A model generated the notes under the pieces. That model was not told where the DNA came from. It worked only from the letters and a program-made list of their open reading frames with translations, and made no database searches. From Candidatus Rokuibacteriota bacterium (GTDB taxonomy: Bacteria; Methylomirabilota; Methylomirabilia; Rokubacteriales; CSP1-6): DNA of 64,000 bases. The DNA lies in contig QHRW01000020.1 in the NCBI GenBank assembly GCA_003220265.1, positions 16,769 through 80,768 on the forward strand. The letters are read 5' to 3'. Positions 7,599-16,626 of this stretch are shown here, piece by piece; position 1 is the stretch's first letter; each line of letters opens with the position of its first letter. Both the position numbers and the translations under genes were made by a program.

Positions 7599-9599
7599 TT
7601 GAGACTGGCGCGGTCGCAAATTCGCCGGTACGATCCAGGGACGTTGTCGCGCCTCACAGCGTTCGTCCAATTGACTGGCCTCCGGCAGTACGGGATTCCA
7701 CTCGTCGCCGTTCTCGTGGCGGCCCTGCTGCGCGCCGCGCTCGAGCCCCTGTGGGGCGCGCGCCTGCCGTTCTTTACCTTCTATCCGGCCGTGATGCTGA
7801 GCGCGTGGTGCAGCGGCTTCCGCGCCGGCGTCCTCGCCACGCTGGTCTCCACGCTGGTCATCGACTTCCTGTGGCTGGAGAAGGTCTTCGACCTCACGAG
7901 CAGCCGCGACGCGGGCGAACTCGTCGCCGTCGCGCTCTTCGTGATCGTCGGCGTCGGGATCTCGGGGGCCGCCGAGTCGGCCCATCGCTACCGCCGCCGG
8001 CTGGAGGCGACGGCGGCGGCCGAGCGGCGGCTGCTGCAGGAGCGCATGGCCCTGCTCGAGTGCACGAACCAGGGACTGTTCGGCGTGGATCGCGAGGGGC
8101 GCTGCACGTTCATCAACCGCGCGTGCGCCGAGATGCTGGGCTGGCGGACCGACGAGGTGCTGGGGCACGACATGCACGGGCTCCTGCACCCGCGCCGCCG
8201 CGACGGCCGGCCGTACCCGCGCGAGGAGTGCGCGATCGTCCGCGCGGTCGAGCTCGGCGCCTCCGCCGTCGTCACCGACGAGTTCGTCTGCCGCCGCGAC
8301 GGCACGTCGTTCGCCGCCGAGTACGCGGCGCAGCCGCTGGTCGTGGACGGCCGCATCGTCGGCAGCATCGTCGCGCTGAGCGACCTCACCCAGCGGCGGA
8401 GCACCGAGGCCGAGATCGGCCGCCTCCTCGACGCCGAGCGCGCCGCGCGCGCCGACGCCGAGGCGGCCAACCGCGCCAAGGACGAGTTCCTGGCCGTGCT
8501 CTCGCACGAGCTGCGCACGCCGCTCACCGCCATGCTGGGCTGGATCGCGCTCCTGCGTCCGGGGCGGCTGCCGGCCGACCGCACGCGCTACGCGCTCGAC
8601 GTCATCGAGCGCAACGCGCGCATGCAGGCGCAGCTCATCAACGACCTGCTGGACGTCTCGCGCATCGTGGCCGGGAAGATGGAGCTGGACCGGCTCTCGG
8701 TGGACCTGGCCGGCGTGGTGCTGCGCGTGGTCGAGAGCGTGCAGCGCGAGGCCGAGGCCAAGCACATCCGGGTGACGACCGCCGTCGATCCGGCCGCCGG
8801 GCCGGTGCTGGGTGACGCCACGCGGCTCGAGCAGGTGATCGGCAACATCATGGCCAACGCCATCAAGTTCACGCCGTCGGAGGGTGTGATCGAGGTGGCG
8901 CTCGATCGCCACCGCGGGCGGGCGCGCCTGCGCGTGACCGACAGCGGCCCCGGCATCGCGCCCGACGTGCTGCCGCACGTCTTCGAGCGCTTCCGCCAGG
9001 CCGAGAGCAGCAGCCGCCGGCGCCACGAGGGGCTGGGCCTCGGCCTCGCCATCGTGCGTCACCTCGTCGAGACCCACGGCGGCACCGTGCGCGCCGAGAA
9101 CGGCGCCGACGGCGGGGCGATCTTCACCGTGGAGCTGCCGCTGCTGGCCGTGCGCCCGCGCGCGACCGAGCCGGCGCCGGGCGCCGAGCCGGCGGCGGCG
9201 CCGGTGCGCCTGGACGGCCTCAGCGTGCTGCTCGTCGAGGACCATGCCGACTCGCGCGAGACGATCGCGCTCACGCTGGAGTCGTCCGGGGCCGAGGTGA
9301 CCGCGGTGCCGGCGGTGGCCGACGCGCTCGCCGTCCTGCGCGTGCGCAGCGTGGATCTCCTGGTGAGCGACCTCGGGATGCCGGGCGCCGACGGCTTCGA
9401 CCTCATCCGCCGCGTGCGCTGGCAGGAGAACCGCGGCGGCCGCCCGCGGCTGCCGGCCATCGCGCTGACCGCGTACGCCAGCGCCGAGGACCGCGAGCGC
9501 GCGCTGGCCGCCGGCTACGACGCCCACGTGGCCAAGCCGGTGGACGTGGACGAGCTCGGCACGGTGGTGACCCGGCTGGCGCTCCGAACTCGCGTATAA
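7599..9599 (+). CDS. Hybrid sensor histidine kinase (DUF4118-PAS-HisKA-HATPase-receiver)
   Basis: This 666-residue membrane sensor has an N-terminal DUF4118-type membrane region (YGIPLVAVLVAALLRAALEP to about residue 130), a PAS domain (about 145-270), a coiled linker, HisKA with SHELRTPL (His near 303), and HATPase boxes NIMANAIKFTP, DSGPGIAP and GLGLGLAI. A C-terminal receiver (about 542-660) has VEDHAD, the acceptor Asp in LLVSDLGMPG and Lys in AKPVD. The start is a TTG with no strong ribosome site, so the true start could be a nearby TTG at 7644. No separate response regulator is adjacent. The signal is unknown. Confidence 0.9.
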   Translation: MRLARSQIRRYDPGTLSRLTAFVQLTGLRQYGIPLVAVLVAALLRAALEPLWGARLPFFTFYPAVMLSAWCSGFRAGVLATLVSTLVIDFLWLEKVFDLTSSRDAGELVAVALFVIVGVGISGAAESAHRYRRRLEATAAAERRLLQERMALLECTNQGLFGVDREGRCTFINRACAEMLGWRTDEVLGHDMHGLLHPRRRDGRPYPREECAIVRAVELGASAVVTDEFVCRRDGTSFAAEYAAQPLVVDGRIVGSIVALSDLTQRRSTEAEIGRLLDAERAARADAEAANRAKDEFLAVLSHELRTPLTAMLGWIALLRPGRLPADRTRYALDVIERNARMQAQLINDLLDVSRIVAGKMELDRLSVDLAGVVLRVVESVQREAEAKHIRVTTAVDPAAGPVLGDATRLEQVIGNIMANAIKFTPSEGVIEVALDRHRGRARLRVTDSGPGIAPDVLPHVFERFRQAESSSRRRHEGLGLGLAIVRHLVETHGGTVRAENGADGGAIFTVELPLLAVRPRATEPAPGAEPAAAPVRLDGLSVLLVEDHADSRETIALTLESSGAEVTAVPAVADALAVLRVRSVDLLVSDLGMPGADGFDLIRRVRWQENRGGRPRLPAIALTAYASAEDRERALAAGYDAHVAKPVDVDELGTVVTRLALRTRV

Positions 9600-9600
9600 T
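9595..9600 (+). promoter_or_regulatory. Consensus -10 box overlapping the kinase stop codon
   Basis: A perfect TATAAT occurs where the kinase gene ends; its TAA is the stop codon. Transcription would begin about 15 bases before the ATG of the ABC ATPase gene, which has no evident Shine-Dalgarno sequence. No clear -35 is seen at the right distance, so activity is only a suggestion. Confidence 0.4.
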
Positions 9601-9621
9601 AGCCCGCCGGTTCGGCCCCAT

Positions 9622-10611
9622 ATGATTGAAGTCCAGAACCTGACGAAGCACTACGGCTCCCTCACCGCCATCCGCGACGTGTCGTTCACGGTGGCGCCGG
9701 GCGAGATCGTCGGCTTTCTCGGCCCCAACGGCGCCGGGAAGTCGACCACCATGCGCATCCTCGCCTGCTTCCTGCCGGCCTCGAGCGGCACCGCGCGCGT
9801 GGCGGGCTTCGACGTCTTCCGAGGGTCGATGGAGGTCCGCAAGCGCATCGGCTACCTGCCGGAGAACGTGCCGCTCTACACCGACATGCGGGTGGCGCCG
9901 TATCTCGACTTCGTGGCCGAGATGAAGGGCGTGGCACGCTCGGCGCGCAAGAAGGTCGTGGCCGACGTGATGGACCGTGCCCTCATCGCCGACGTGCAGA
10001 GCCGGCTGATCCGCAACCTCTCCAAGGGCTACCGCCAGCGCGTCGGCCTCGCGCAGGCGCTGGTGGGTGACCCCGCCGTGCTCATCCTCGACGAGCCCAC
10101 GATCGGGCTGGACCCCGCGCAGATCGCCGAGATCCGCAACCTGATCAAGTCGCTGGCCGGCGACCACACGGTGATCCTGTCCACGCACATCCTCCCCGAG
10201 GTCTCGATGGTGTGCGGCTCGGTGGTGATCATCAACCGCGGCGCCATCGTGGCCCAGGGGCCGATCGACCGCCTCGTCGAGCAGTTCTTCCCCACCTCGC
10301 GCATCGAGGTGGAGGTGGCGGCGCCCCGCGGCGCCGTGCGCGACGCCATGAAGACCATTCCCGGCGTGGTACGGGTGGAGGAGCGCGCGGCCTCCCACGA
10401 CGGCATTGGCCGCTTCGTGGTGGAGTCGGCCCGCGGCCACGACGTGCGCGGCGAGATCTTCCAGATGGCCGCGCAGCAGAAGTGGGCCCTGCTCGAGCTG
10501 CGGCGGGTCGGCATGACGCTGGAGGAGGTCTTCATTCGCATCCTGGCCGGCGAGGAGCGCGAGGCGGCGGCGACGACCGCCGCGGACGCGGTTCCGGAGG
10601 AGGCATCGTGA
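9622..10611 (+). CDS. ABC transporter ATP-binding protein, GldA/ABC-2 export type (cluster 1)
   Basis: This 329-residue ATPase energises the membrane exporter encoded downstream. Walker A is GPNGAGKST, the ABC signature is the atypical LSKGYRQRVGLAQAL, Walker B is VLILDEPTIGLD, and the switch His is in ILSTHILPE. The C-terminal 100 residues form the extra domain common in GldA/NatA-type ATPases. Its stop overlaps the permease GTG start (GTGA). The gene order ATPase, permease, GldG-like, DUF4340 is the standard four-gene gliding-type ABC set, repeated at 34884-38608. Confidence 0.93.
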   Translation: MIEVQNLTKHYGSLTAIRDVSFTVAPGEIVGFLGPNGAGKSTTMRILACFLPASSGTARVAGFDVFRGSMEVRKRIGYLPENVPLYTDMRVAPYLDFVAEMKGVARSARKKVVADVMDRALIADVQSRLIRNLSKGYRQRVGLAQALVGDPAVLILDEPTIGLDPAQIAEIRNLIKSLAGDHTVILSTHILPEVSMVCGSVVIINRGAIVAQGPIDRLVEQFFPTSRIEVEVAAPRGAVRDAMKTIPGVVRVEERAASHDGIGRFVVESARGHDVRGEIFQMAAQQKWALLELRRVGMTLEEVFIRILAGEEREAAATTAADAVPEEAS

Positions 10612-11378
10612 AGATCTGGGCGATCTACAAGAAAGAGCTGCGCCTGTACTTCACCTCGCCGGTCGCCTACATCGTCCTCACGATTTTCCTGCTGATCGCC
10701 GGTCTGTTCTTTTCGGCGATCTTCCAGGGCTTCGCGCGAGCGTCCATGCAGATGGCCCTCCAGCAACAGATGGGCGGGCGCGACCTCAACGTGACCGACA
10801 ACGTCATCCGGCCGCTCTTCGGCAACATGAGCGTGATCCTGCTCCTGCTCATGCCGCTGGTGACCATGCGGCTGTTCGCCGAGGAACGGCGCTCGGGCAC
10901 GATGGAGCTGCTTCTGACGTATCCGGTGCGCGACGGTGCCGTGCTGGTGGGGAAGTACCTGGCCGCCTTCACCTTGTACGCGGTGATGCTGGTCGGCACC
11001 CTGGCCTACCCGGCCATGCTGGCGGCGTTCGCGCGCGTCGAGTGGCCGTCGCTGGCGGCGGGTTACATCGGTCTCGTGCTCATGGGTGCGCTGTTCCTGG
11101 CCGTCGGACTCTTCGCGTCCTCACTGACCGAGAACCAGATCGTGGCCGCCGTCGTGACGTTTGGCATCCTGCTGGTCCTCTGGATCGTCGGCTGGGTCGC
11201 CGACTTCGCGGGCGGCGCGGCGGGGACGGCGTTGACGCACCTGTCGATTCTCGAGCACAACGATGCGTTCGCCAAGGGAGTGCTGGACACGAAAGACATT
11301 ATCTACTTCGTCGATCTCACGCTGCTGGCGCTGTTCCTCGCGTTTCGCGCGCTGGAGTCGCGCCGGTGGAGCGGTTGA
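10608..11378 (+). CDS. ABC-2 type permease, GldF-like (cluster 1)
   Basis: This 256-residue membrane protein has six predicted helices and the permease signature RLFAEERRSGTMELLLTYPV typical of ABC-2/GldF proteins. It starts at GTG overlapping the ATPase stop. The segment from SLTENQIVAAVV to VLDTKDI (bases 11124-11302) is duplicated exactly inside the next gene. In this gene the segment fits the fold (it matches LTSNQIVAAVV in the second permease at 35825), so this is the donor copy and the gene is intact. Confidence 0.92.
   Translation: MKIWAIYKKELRLYFTSPVAYIVLTIFLLIAGLFFSAIFQGFARASMQMALQQQMGGRDLNVTDNVIRPLFGNMSVILLLLMPLVTMRLFAEERRSGTMELLLTYPVRDGAVLVGKYLAAFTLYAVMLVGTLAYPAMLAAFARVEWPSLAAGYIGLVLMGALFLAVGLFASSLTENQIVAAVVTFGILLVLWIVGWVADFAGGAAGTALTHLSILEHNDAFAKGVLDTKDIIYFVDLTLLALFLAFRALESRRWSG
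11124..11302 (+). repeat. 179-bp exact direct repeat, donor copy in the permease gene
   Basis: Bases 11124-11302 are identical to 11690-11868. The flanks diverge immediately at both ends. The sequence encodes a native helix-loop segment of the permease here, so this is the original copy. Confidence 0.95.
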
Positions 11379-12857
11379 TGCAGCGCCGCGTTGCCGACGT
11401 CGCGTTCTGGGTCGGCCTCGGCCTGCTGGCCCTGGCGGTGGTGCAGGCCGTGGGGACGCGTCTCGACTGGCCGCGCGTGGCGCAGTGGGGCCGCTGGTGG
11501 TGGCCGCTCGTCATCAGCGGCCTCGCCCTGGCGCTCCTGTCGTTGCTGCCGCAGTGGCGCGATCCCGGGGCCACGCTGCGGAGCCGTGGGATGCGGTACG
11601 GGGCCAACACCTTCGTGGCGGTGCTCCTCGTGCTCGGACTCATCACCGTCGTGGAGGCGCTGTCGTTCAAGCACAACACCCGTCTCGATCTGACCGAGAA
11701 CCAGATCGTGGCCGCCGTCGTGACGTTTGGCATCCTGCTGGTCCTCTGGATCGTCGGCTGGGTCGCCGACTTCGCGGGCGGCGCGGCGGGGACGGCGTTG
11801 ACGCACCTGTCGATTCTCGAGCACAACGATGCGTTCGCCAAGGGAGTGCTGGACACGAAAGACATTATGCGAGAAGGTGCAGGACCCCGAACAGGAAGAG
11901 AAGCTCACCAACGCGCTCGTCAAGCTCACCCGGGAGGGCAAGCGGGTGATCTATCTCCTCCAGGGGCATGGCGAGGCCGAGCCGGGCTCCACCGACGGTG
12001 GCGGCTTCAGCGCGGCCAAGACCGCGCTGGAGGCCGTGAGCTACGACGTCAAGCCGCTGGTGCTGGCACGCAGCGGGAAGATCCCCGATGATGCATCGGT
12101 CGTCGTCATCGCGGGGCCGCGCAGCGATCTCTTCGGCCCCGAGCTCGACGCGCTCGACGCCTACGTGGGCCGCGGCGGCAAGCTGCTCGTGATGCTGGAC
12201 CCCGCGGTTCGCCCCGGCCAGCAGGAGCCCGAGGCGCTCAAGCGCTTCCTCGGCAAGTACGGCATCCAGCCCGGCAACAACGTGGTCATCGAGGCGAATC
12301 CGCTGCGGCAGATGGCCACCGGCGCCGCCGACGTCGTGATCATCGACGCCTTCGAGATGCATCCGATCACGCGCGACCTCAAGATCGTGGCGCTCTTCCC
12401 CGGGACGCGCACCATGGCCCTGGTCGACAAGCCGCCCGCGGGGATCGTCGGGCAGCGGCTGGCGATGACGAGCCGCGACAGCTTCGGTGTGACGGACCTG
12501 GCCGGGCTCCGCCGCGGCGAAGTGAAGCCGGCCGCCAACGATCCTCGCGGCCCGCTGCCGGTCGCCGTGGTCGCCACCAAGGACAAGGCGCGTGTCGTGG
12601 CCTACGGGACGTCGCTGCTCGCGGCCAACCAGTACTTCCCACAGCCGGGCAACCGCGATCTCTTTCTGAATACCGTGTCGTGGCTGGCCGAGGAGGAGAA
12701 CTTGATCTCCATCCGACCCAAGGACGCGCGTCAGACCCCGGTGCTCCTGTCGTCCCAGCAGATGCAGGCCGTCTTCTGGCTGCCCGTGGTGGTCCTGCCC
12801 GGCGTCGCGCTCGTGGGCGGGATCGTCGCGGTCGCCCGCCGCCGCTCCGCCAAGTAG
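11378..12857 (+). pseudogene. GldG-like ABC-associated protein, disrupted by a permease-derived insert
   Basis: The N-terminal part (from ATG 11378, MQRRVADVAFWVGLG, three hydrophobic segments, ending TRLDLTENQ) and the C-terminal part (from about 11869, EKVQDPEQEEKLTNALVKLTREGKRVIYLLQGHGE, to a final TM segment and stop at 12857) are both good GldG pieces but lie in different frames. Between them sit 179 bp copied exactly from the permease gene. Compared with the intact paralogue at 36534, roughly 110 residues of the extracytoplasmic domain are missing. Translation from the start runs through the insert and stops out of frame at 12091. Either a real inactivating event or an assembly error. 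Confidence 0.85.
11690..11868 (+). repeat. 179-bp exact direct repeat, inserted copy inside the GldG-like gene
   Basis: This is an identical copy of 11124-11302. The left junction falls at CTGACCGAGAACCAG, which encodes LTENQ in both the permease and the GldG-like protein and is in the same phase, so the copy joined at a short shared sequence. The right junction lies at ATTAT and shifts the frame. No transposase or terminal inverted repeats are present. Confidence 0.93.
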
Positions 12858-12867
12858 CCGGGCCGGC

Positions 12868-14634
12868 ATGCGCTGGCAGACGACGGCGATCCTCGCGCTC
12901 CTGCTCGCCCTGTTCGGCGGCTTCTACTACGTCTACGAGGTGCGCCTGGGGCCCGGGCGCGAGGAGGCGGCCGCGCGCAAGGGCCGCGTCTTCGCCGCCG
13001 ACACCAAGGACGTCACCGCGCTCGAGCTCAAGCGCCAGGGCGAGACCGTGCGGCTCAAGCGCGACGGGGAGCAGTGGGCGCTGCTGGAGCCCGTGCGTGC
13101 GCGCGGCAGCCGGCCGGCGGTGGACGAGACGCTGGCCAACGTGCTCACCGCGAAGATCGACCGCGAGATCGACCCCAACCCCAAGTCACCCGCCGACTTC
13201 GGCCTCGACAAGCCCGCCGCCGAGCTGAGGCTGACGCTGAAGGACGGCAAGACGGTCGGCCTCACGCTGGGCGCCAAGAACCCGACCGGCGTGTGGGTCT
13301 ACGCGCGCGAGCAGGGCAAGCCGGCGGTGTTCGTGCTGGGCGAGAGCGTGTTGCGCGACGCCACGCGCCCCGTCGCCGACTTCCGCGATCGCACGGTGCT
13401 GGCCTTCGACGCCAAGGACGTGACCGGCTTCGAGGTGACGCTGCCCGAGGAGACGCTGGTCGCCGAGCGCGCCGACGGCGGCTGGCGGCTGACGCGTCCC
13501 GCCGCGCTGGCCGCCGACAGCGAGACGATCGGCGAGTTCCTCGACAAGCTGGCCGCCCAGAAGGTGCGCGACTTCGTCGCCGATGGCCCCTTCTCCACCG
13601 CCACCTACGGTCTCGACAGGCCGGTGCGCGTGACGATCCACACCGGCCGCGACAAGGAGCGGGCCAGCCGCACGCTCCTGCTCGGGCGCGTCGATGCGGC
13701 CAAGAAGGGCGTGTACGCGATGCGGCCGGGCGAGTCGAGCGTGCTGCTGCTGCCGGAGGACGCCGCCAAGCTCGTGCCGCGCAACGTCGCGGTGCTGCGC
13801 AACAAGGTCCTCGTGGCCGTCGATCGCGACAAGCTCGGGAAGCTGGAGATCGAGAGCCCCAAGGGCATGGTCACGGCGGCCCGGGAGAACGACCAGTGGA
13901 AGCTGGTGGCGCCGCAGCCGCTGCCGGCCGACCAGGTCGAGGTCGGCGCCGTGCTGAGCAAGCTGCGCGACCTGCGCGCGCAGGGCTTCCTGAGCGAGGA
14001 CGCCCGCGCCATCCCGCGCTACCTCGCCAGGCCCCAGGTGCGCCTCACGCTGACCGAGCAGGGCAAAGGGGGCGCGACCACGGTGCTGCTGGCGCCGTCG
14101 CCGGAGACGCGCGGCGGCGTCCCGGTCGCGTACGCGGCCATCGACGGCAAGGGGCCGGTCGTCCTCGTGGACGCCAAGGCCCTCGGCGAGCTGGCCCGCT
14201 CGGCCAACGACCTGCGCGACCGCCGGCTGCTCGGCGAGCTCACGCCCAGGGACGTCAAGCGCGTGCGCGTGCGCGCGGGCGGCCAGACGGCCGTGCTCGA
14301 GCGCAAGGGCGAGAACGAGTGGCGGCTGGTGGAGCCGACGAAGGGCGCCGCCAACGGCGCCAAGGTGGACGATCTCCTGTACGCGCTGCGCGCGCTGCGC
14401 TGGAAGGAGGTCGTCGCGCCCGAGGGGCAGGACGCGGCGCGGTGGGGCGTGGACGCGCCCACCCTGGAGGTCGCGCTCTTCCGCGGCGACGGCGGCGAGA
14501 TCGCCACCGTGCTGGTCGGCAAGCGCGAGGGCGACCTCGCCTACGTGCGCACCAAGGCGCAGCCGGCCGTCTACAGCGTGGAGGGCAGGCTGCTCGGACC
14601 GCCACCCAAAGTGCCTGAGGACTTCAAGGGCTGA
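12868..14634 (+). CDS. DUF4340-domain envelope protein (cluster 1)
   Basis: This 588-residue protein has one N-terminal membrane helix (ILALLLALFGGFYYVYEV) and a large extracytoplasmic part made of several DUF4340 units, each with a pattern like 'LELKRQGETVRLKRDGEQWALLEPV', 'ERADGGWRLTRPAAL' and 'VLERKGENEWRLVEP', plus repeated 'lG.....g.YA' strands. DUF4340 proteins almost always follow GldG-like genes in this type of ABC cluster and probably form the periplasmic arm of the exporter. The start ATG is 10 bases after the GldG-like stop. The molecular function is not established. Confidence 0.85.
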   Translation: MRWQTTAILALLLALFGGFYYVYEVRLGPGREEAAARKGRVFAADTKDVTALELKRQGETVRLKRDGEQWALLEPVRARGSRPAVDETLANVLTAKIDREIDPNPKSPADFGLDKPAAELRLTLKDGKTVGLTLGAKNPTGVWVYAREQGKPAVFVLGESVLRDATRPVADFRDRTVLAFDAKDVTGFEVTLPEETLVAERADGGWRLTRPAALAADSETIGEFLDKLAAQKVRDFVADGPFSTATYGLDRPVRVTIHTGRDKERASRTLLLGRVDAAKKGVYAMRPGESSVLLLPEDAAKLVPRNVAVLRNKVLVAVDRDKLGKLEIESPKGMVTAARENDQWKLVAPQPLPADQVEVGAVLSKLRDLRAQGFLSEDARAIPRYLARPQVRLTLTEQGKGGATTVLLAPSPETRGGVPVAYAAIDGKGPVVLVDAKALGELARSANDLRDRRLLGELTPRDVKRVRVRAGGQTAVLERKGENEWRLVEPTKGAANGAKVDDLLYALRALRWKEVVAPEGQDAARWGVDAPTLEVALFRGDGGEIATVLVGKREGDLAYVRTKAQPAVYSVEGRLLGPPPKVPEDFKG

Positions 14635-14653
14635 AATAGGGTAGAGTTCCGCC

Positions 14654-14887
14654 GTGCGCCGGGAACTGTTCATCGTGGCTCGCGATCGATCGGACCTCTA
14701 CCGTTATCTCAGCCAGACTTTTGCTGACGCCGAGAACGTCGAGGTGATCTTCGATCGCCGGTCGACCGAGCGGCGGGAGCACTCCACGACCGCGGCCCCC
14801 GAGCGCCGTCGCCGCGAGCGACGCAGCCGCCCCAACGTCGACGAAGAGCTGCGGAGCGTCGGCTACGCCTTCCTGGTGCTGGATTAG
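14654..14887 (+). CDS. Small basic hypothetical protein
   Basis: This 77-residue protein starts at GTG 14654 (RRELFIVARDRSDLYRYLSQTF) and has a very arginine-rich middle (RRSTERRE ... RRRRERRSRP) and a conserved-looking tail (EELRSVGYAFLVLD). The N-terminal pattern 'lfIVaRDr.dLY..L...F' suggests a short alpha/beta domain. It converges with and overlaps the ferritin-like gene by 4 bases. No function is recognised; a real gene is likely because the codon use and the clean frame fit its neighbours. Confidence 0.6.
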   Translation: MRRELFIVARDRSDLYRYLSQTFADAENVEVIFDRRSTERREHSTTAAPERRRRERRSRPNVDEELRSVGYAFLVLD

Positions 14888-15849
14888 GCCATCAGCCCTA
14901 TCTCGCGGTAGCGAGGGGCGATCCGGTCGGAGATCAGGCCCAGGCGCACCAGGCGCGGCATGAGGTTCTCCTGGAAGAGGAAGCTGTTGAAGGCCTTCGT
15001 GGTCTGCGAGGTCTTCACGGTCTCGCGCCAGATCTTCTCGCCGTCCCAGCCCATCTCGTTCCACACGTCCTGGATCGAGCGGAACCCCGTGCGCTCGTCG
15101 CGCGCATAGAGCAGGTCGCACACCTTGTAGGTGAAATCCTCCAGGAACTCGCGCTTGGGCGCTGCCATCTCGGGGATCGAGCGCTTGAGGGCGAAGTAGC
15201 CGAAGTTGACGTGCCGGCCCTCGTCCTGGAGGACGTAGTCGAGAAGCTGGGAGAGCGTGGGATCGGCCGTCTGGCGCCGCATCACGTTGAAGGCGGCGAT
15301 GGCCAGGCCCTCCACGATCATCTGCATGCCGAGCAGCTTCAGCTCCCAGAGATTGGTGGCGAGGATCTCGTCCAGCACGCTCTTGAGCAGCGGGTCGACG
15401 GGGTAGATCTTGTGCAGCTTCTTGACGTAGCGCTCGAACACCTCCACGTGCCGGCCTTCGTCCACCACCTGGGTCGAGGCGTAGAGCTTGGCGTCGAGCT
15501 CGGGGATCGAGTTCACGAGCTGGCCGCAGACGACCAGCGCGCCCTGCTCGCCGTGGAGGAACTGCGAGAGCCGCCAGGCGGAGACGCGGATCTCGACCTC
15601 CTTCTGCTCCTCGGGCGTGAGCCGGCCGAAGAAGCTCGTGCCGGCGAAGGCGACCTGCACGTTCAGCACCGCGCCCTCGCTGCCCACGGGCCGGCTCCAG
15701 TCGATCGCCGTCGAGCCGTTCCACTGGTTCTTCTTGGCGGTCTCGTACAGCATGTCCAGCTCCTGGTGGGTCGGCTCGTAGTCGTAATCCCAGAGCGTCT
15801 CGAGCTGGTACGTGACCCGCCGCGCGGCCTGCTGGTGAGCTGTCGTCAT
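14884..15849 (-). CDS. Ferritin-like diiron protein (ribonucleotide reductase/oxygenase-like)
   Basis: This 321-residue helical protein has a complete carboxylate-bridged diiron site: E in FLHGEQGALV, DEGRHVEVF, E in MIVEGLAIAAFN, and DEGRHVNFGYF. It resembles the R2-like ferritin superfamily members annotated as ferritin-like or aminobenzoate-oxygenase-like proteins, so a role in O2-dependent oxidation is likely; the substrate is unknown. The ATG at 15849 (MTTAHQQAARR) is chosen over one at 15894 because GGAGG lies 11 bases upstream. It is divergent from the MBL hydrolase gene. Confidence 0.82.
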   Translation of the reverse strand: MTTAHQQAARRVTYQLETLWDYDYEPTHQELDMLYETAKKNQWNGSTAIDWSRPVGSEGAVLNVQVAFAGTSFFGRLTPEEQKEVEIRVSAWRLSQFLHGEQGALVVCGQLVNSIPELDAKLYASTQVVDEGRHVEVFERYVKKLHKIYPVDPLLKSVLDEILATNLWELKLLGMQMIVEGLAIAAFNVMRRQTADPTLSQLLDYVLQDEGRHVNFGYFALKRSIPEMAAPKREFLEDFTYKVCDLLYARDERTGFRSIQDVWNEMGWDGEKIWRETVKTSQTTKAFNSFLFQENLMPRLVRLGLISDRIAPRYREIGLMA

Positions 15850-15936
15850 CGACGCCGCCTCCACGCCGAATGAACCGCCATTCAGCGTCGGCATTGTAGC
15901 GCACCTCGCACGGCTGCGGTAGCATGAGCCCCTGCA

Positions 15937-16626
15937 ATGGCGAGCTCCGACGGCGGGATCTACCTCAAGCAGCTCGAGCTGGGCCCGATGCAGAATTTCG
16001 TCTACCTGGTTGGCGACCCCGTCGTGCGAGAGTGCGTGGTGGTGGACCCGGCCTGGGAGATCGACACGATCGTCGACACTGCCGCCCGCGACGACATGCG
16101 GCTCGTCGGCGCGCTGGTCACGCACACGCACCAGGATCACGTGGGCGGCAGCCTGGCGTCGTGGGGCATGCCGGGGCGCATCCCCGGCGTCGAGGAGTTG
16201 CTGGCCAAGGCGCGCGCGAAGATCTACGTGCACAAGGCCGAGCGCGAATTCCTGCCCGGTCTCGGCTCCGATCTCGTCAAGGTCGACAACCATGACACGC
16301 TGGCGGTCGGCCGCCTCACGCTGACGTTCCTGCACACGCCCGGGCACACGCCGGGCTCGCAGTGCTTCCTCGTCGACGGCCGACTGATCTCCGGCGACAC
16401 GCTCTTCATCGGCTCCTGCGGCCGCACGGACCTGCCGGGCAGCGATCCGAGCGAGATGTACTACTCGCTCACCCAGCGCCTGGGCGCGCTGCCCGACGAC
16501 ACGCGGCTCTTCCCCGGACACAACTACGGCGGCCCCTCCTCGACGATCGGCGACGAGAAGCGGCACAACCCGTTCATGCGGTTTCCCGCCCTCGGCGATT
16601 TCCTGCGCGCGATGGGCCGGGCGTGA
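15937..16626 (+). CDS. Metallo-beta-lactamase-fold hydrolase (glyoxalase II/ETHE1-like)
   Basis: This 229-residue cytosolic protein carries the full MBL metal site: THTHQDHVGG, HTPGHTPGS, SGDTLFIGSCGRTD and PGHNYGG. The SGDTLF..CGRTDLPGSD stretch resembles glyoxalase II and ETHE1-type persulfide dioxygenases. It overlaps the phosphonopyruvate decarboxylase gene (GTGA), and so is translated with the phosphonate block. In this context it might hydrolyse a thioester or an intermediate of that pathway, but that is inference. Confidence 0.85.
   Translation: MASSDGGIYLKQLELGPMQNFVYLVGDPVVRECVVVDPAWEIDTIVDTAARDDMRLVGALVTHTHQDHVGGSLASWGMPGRIPGVEELLAKARAKIYVHKAEREFLPGLGSDLVKVDNHDTLAVGRLTLTFLHTPGHTPGSQCFLVDGRLISGDTLFIGSCGRTDLPGSDPSEMYYSLTQRLGALPDDTRLFPGHNYGGPSSTIGDEKRHNPFMRFPALGDFLRAMGRA

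Noticed and set aside
11124..11868. Insertion sequence or transposon
   Set aside because: The repeats are pieces of coding sequence with no transposase, terminal inverted repeats or target duplication.
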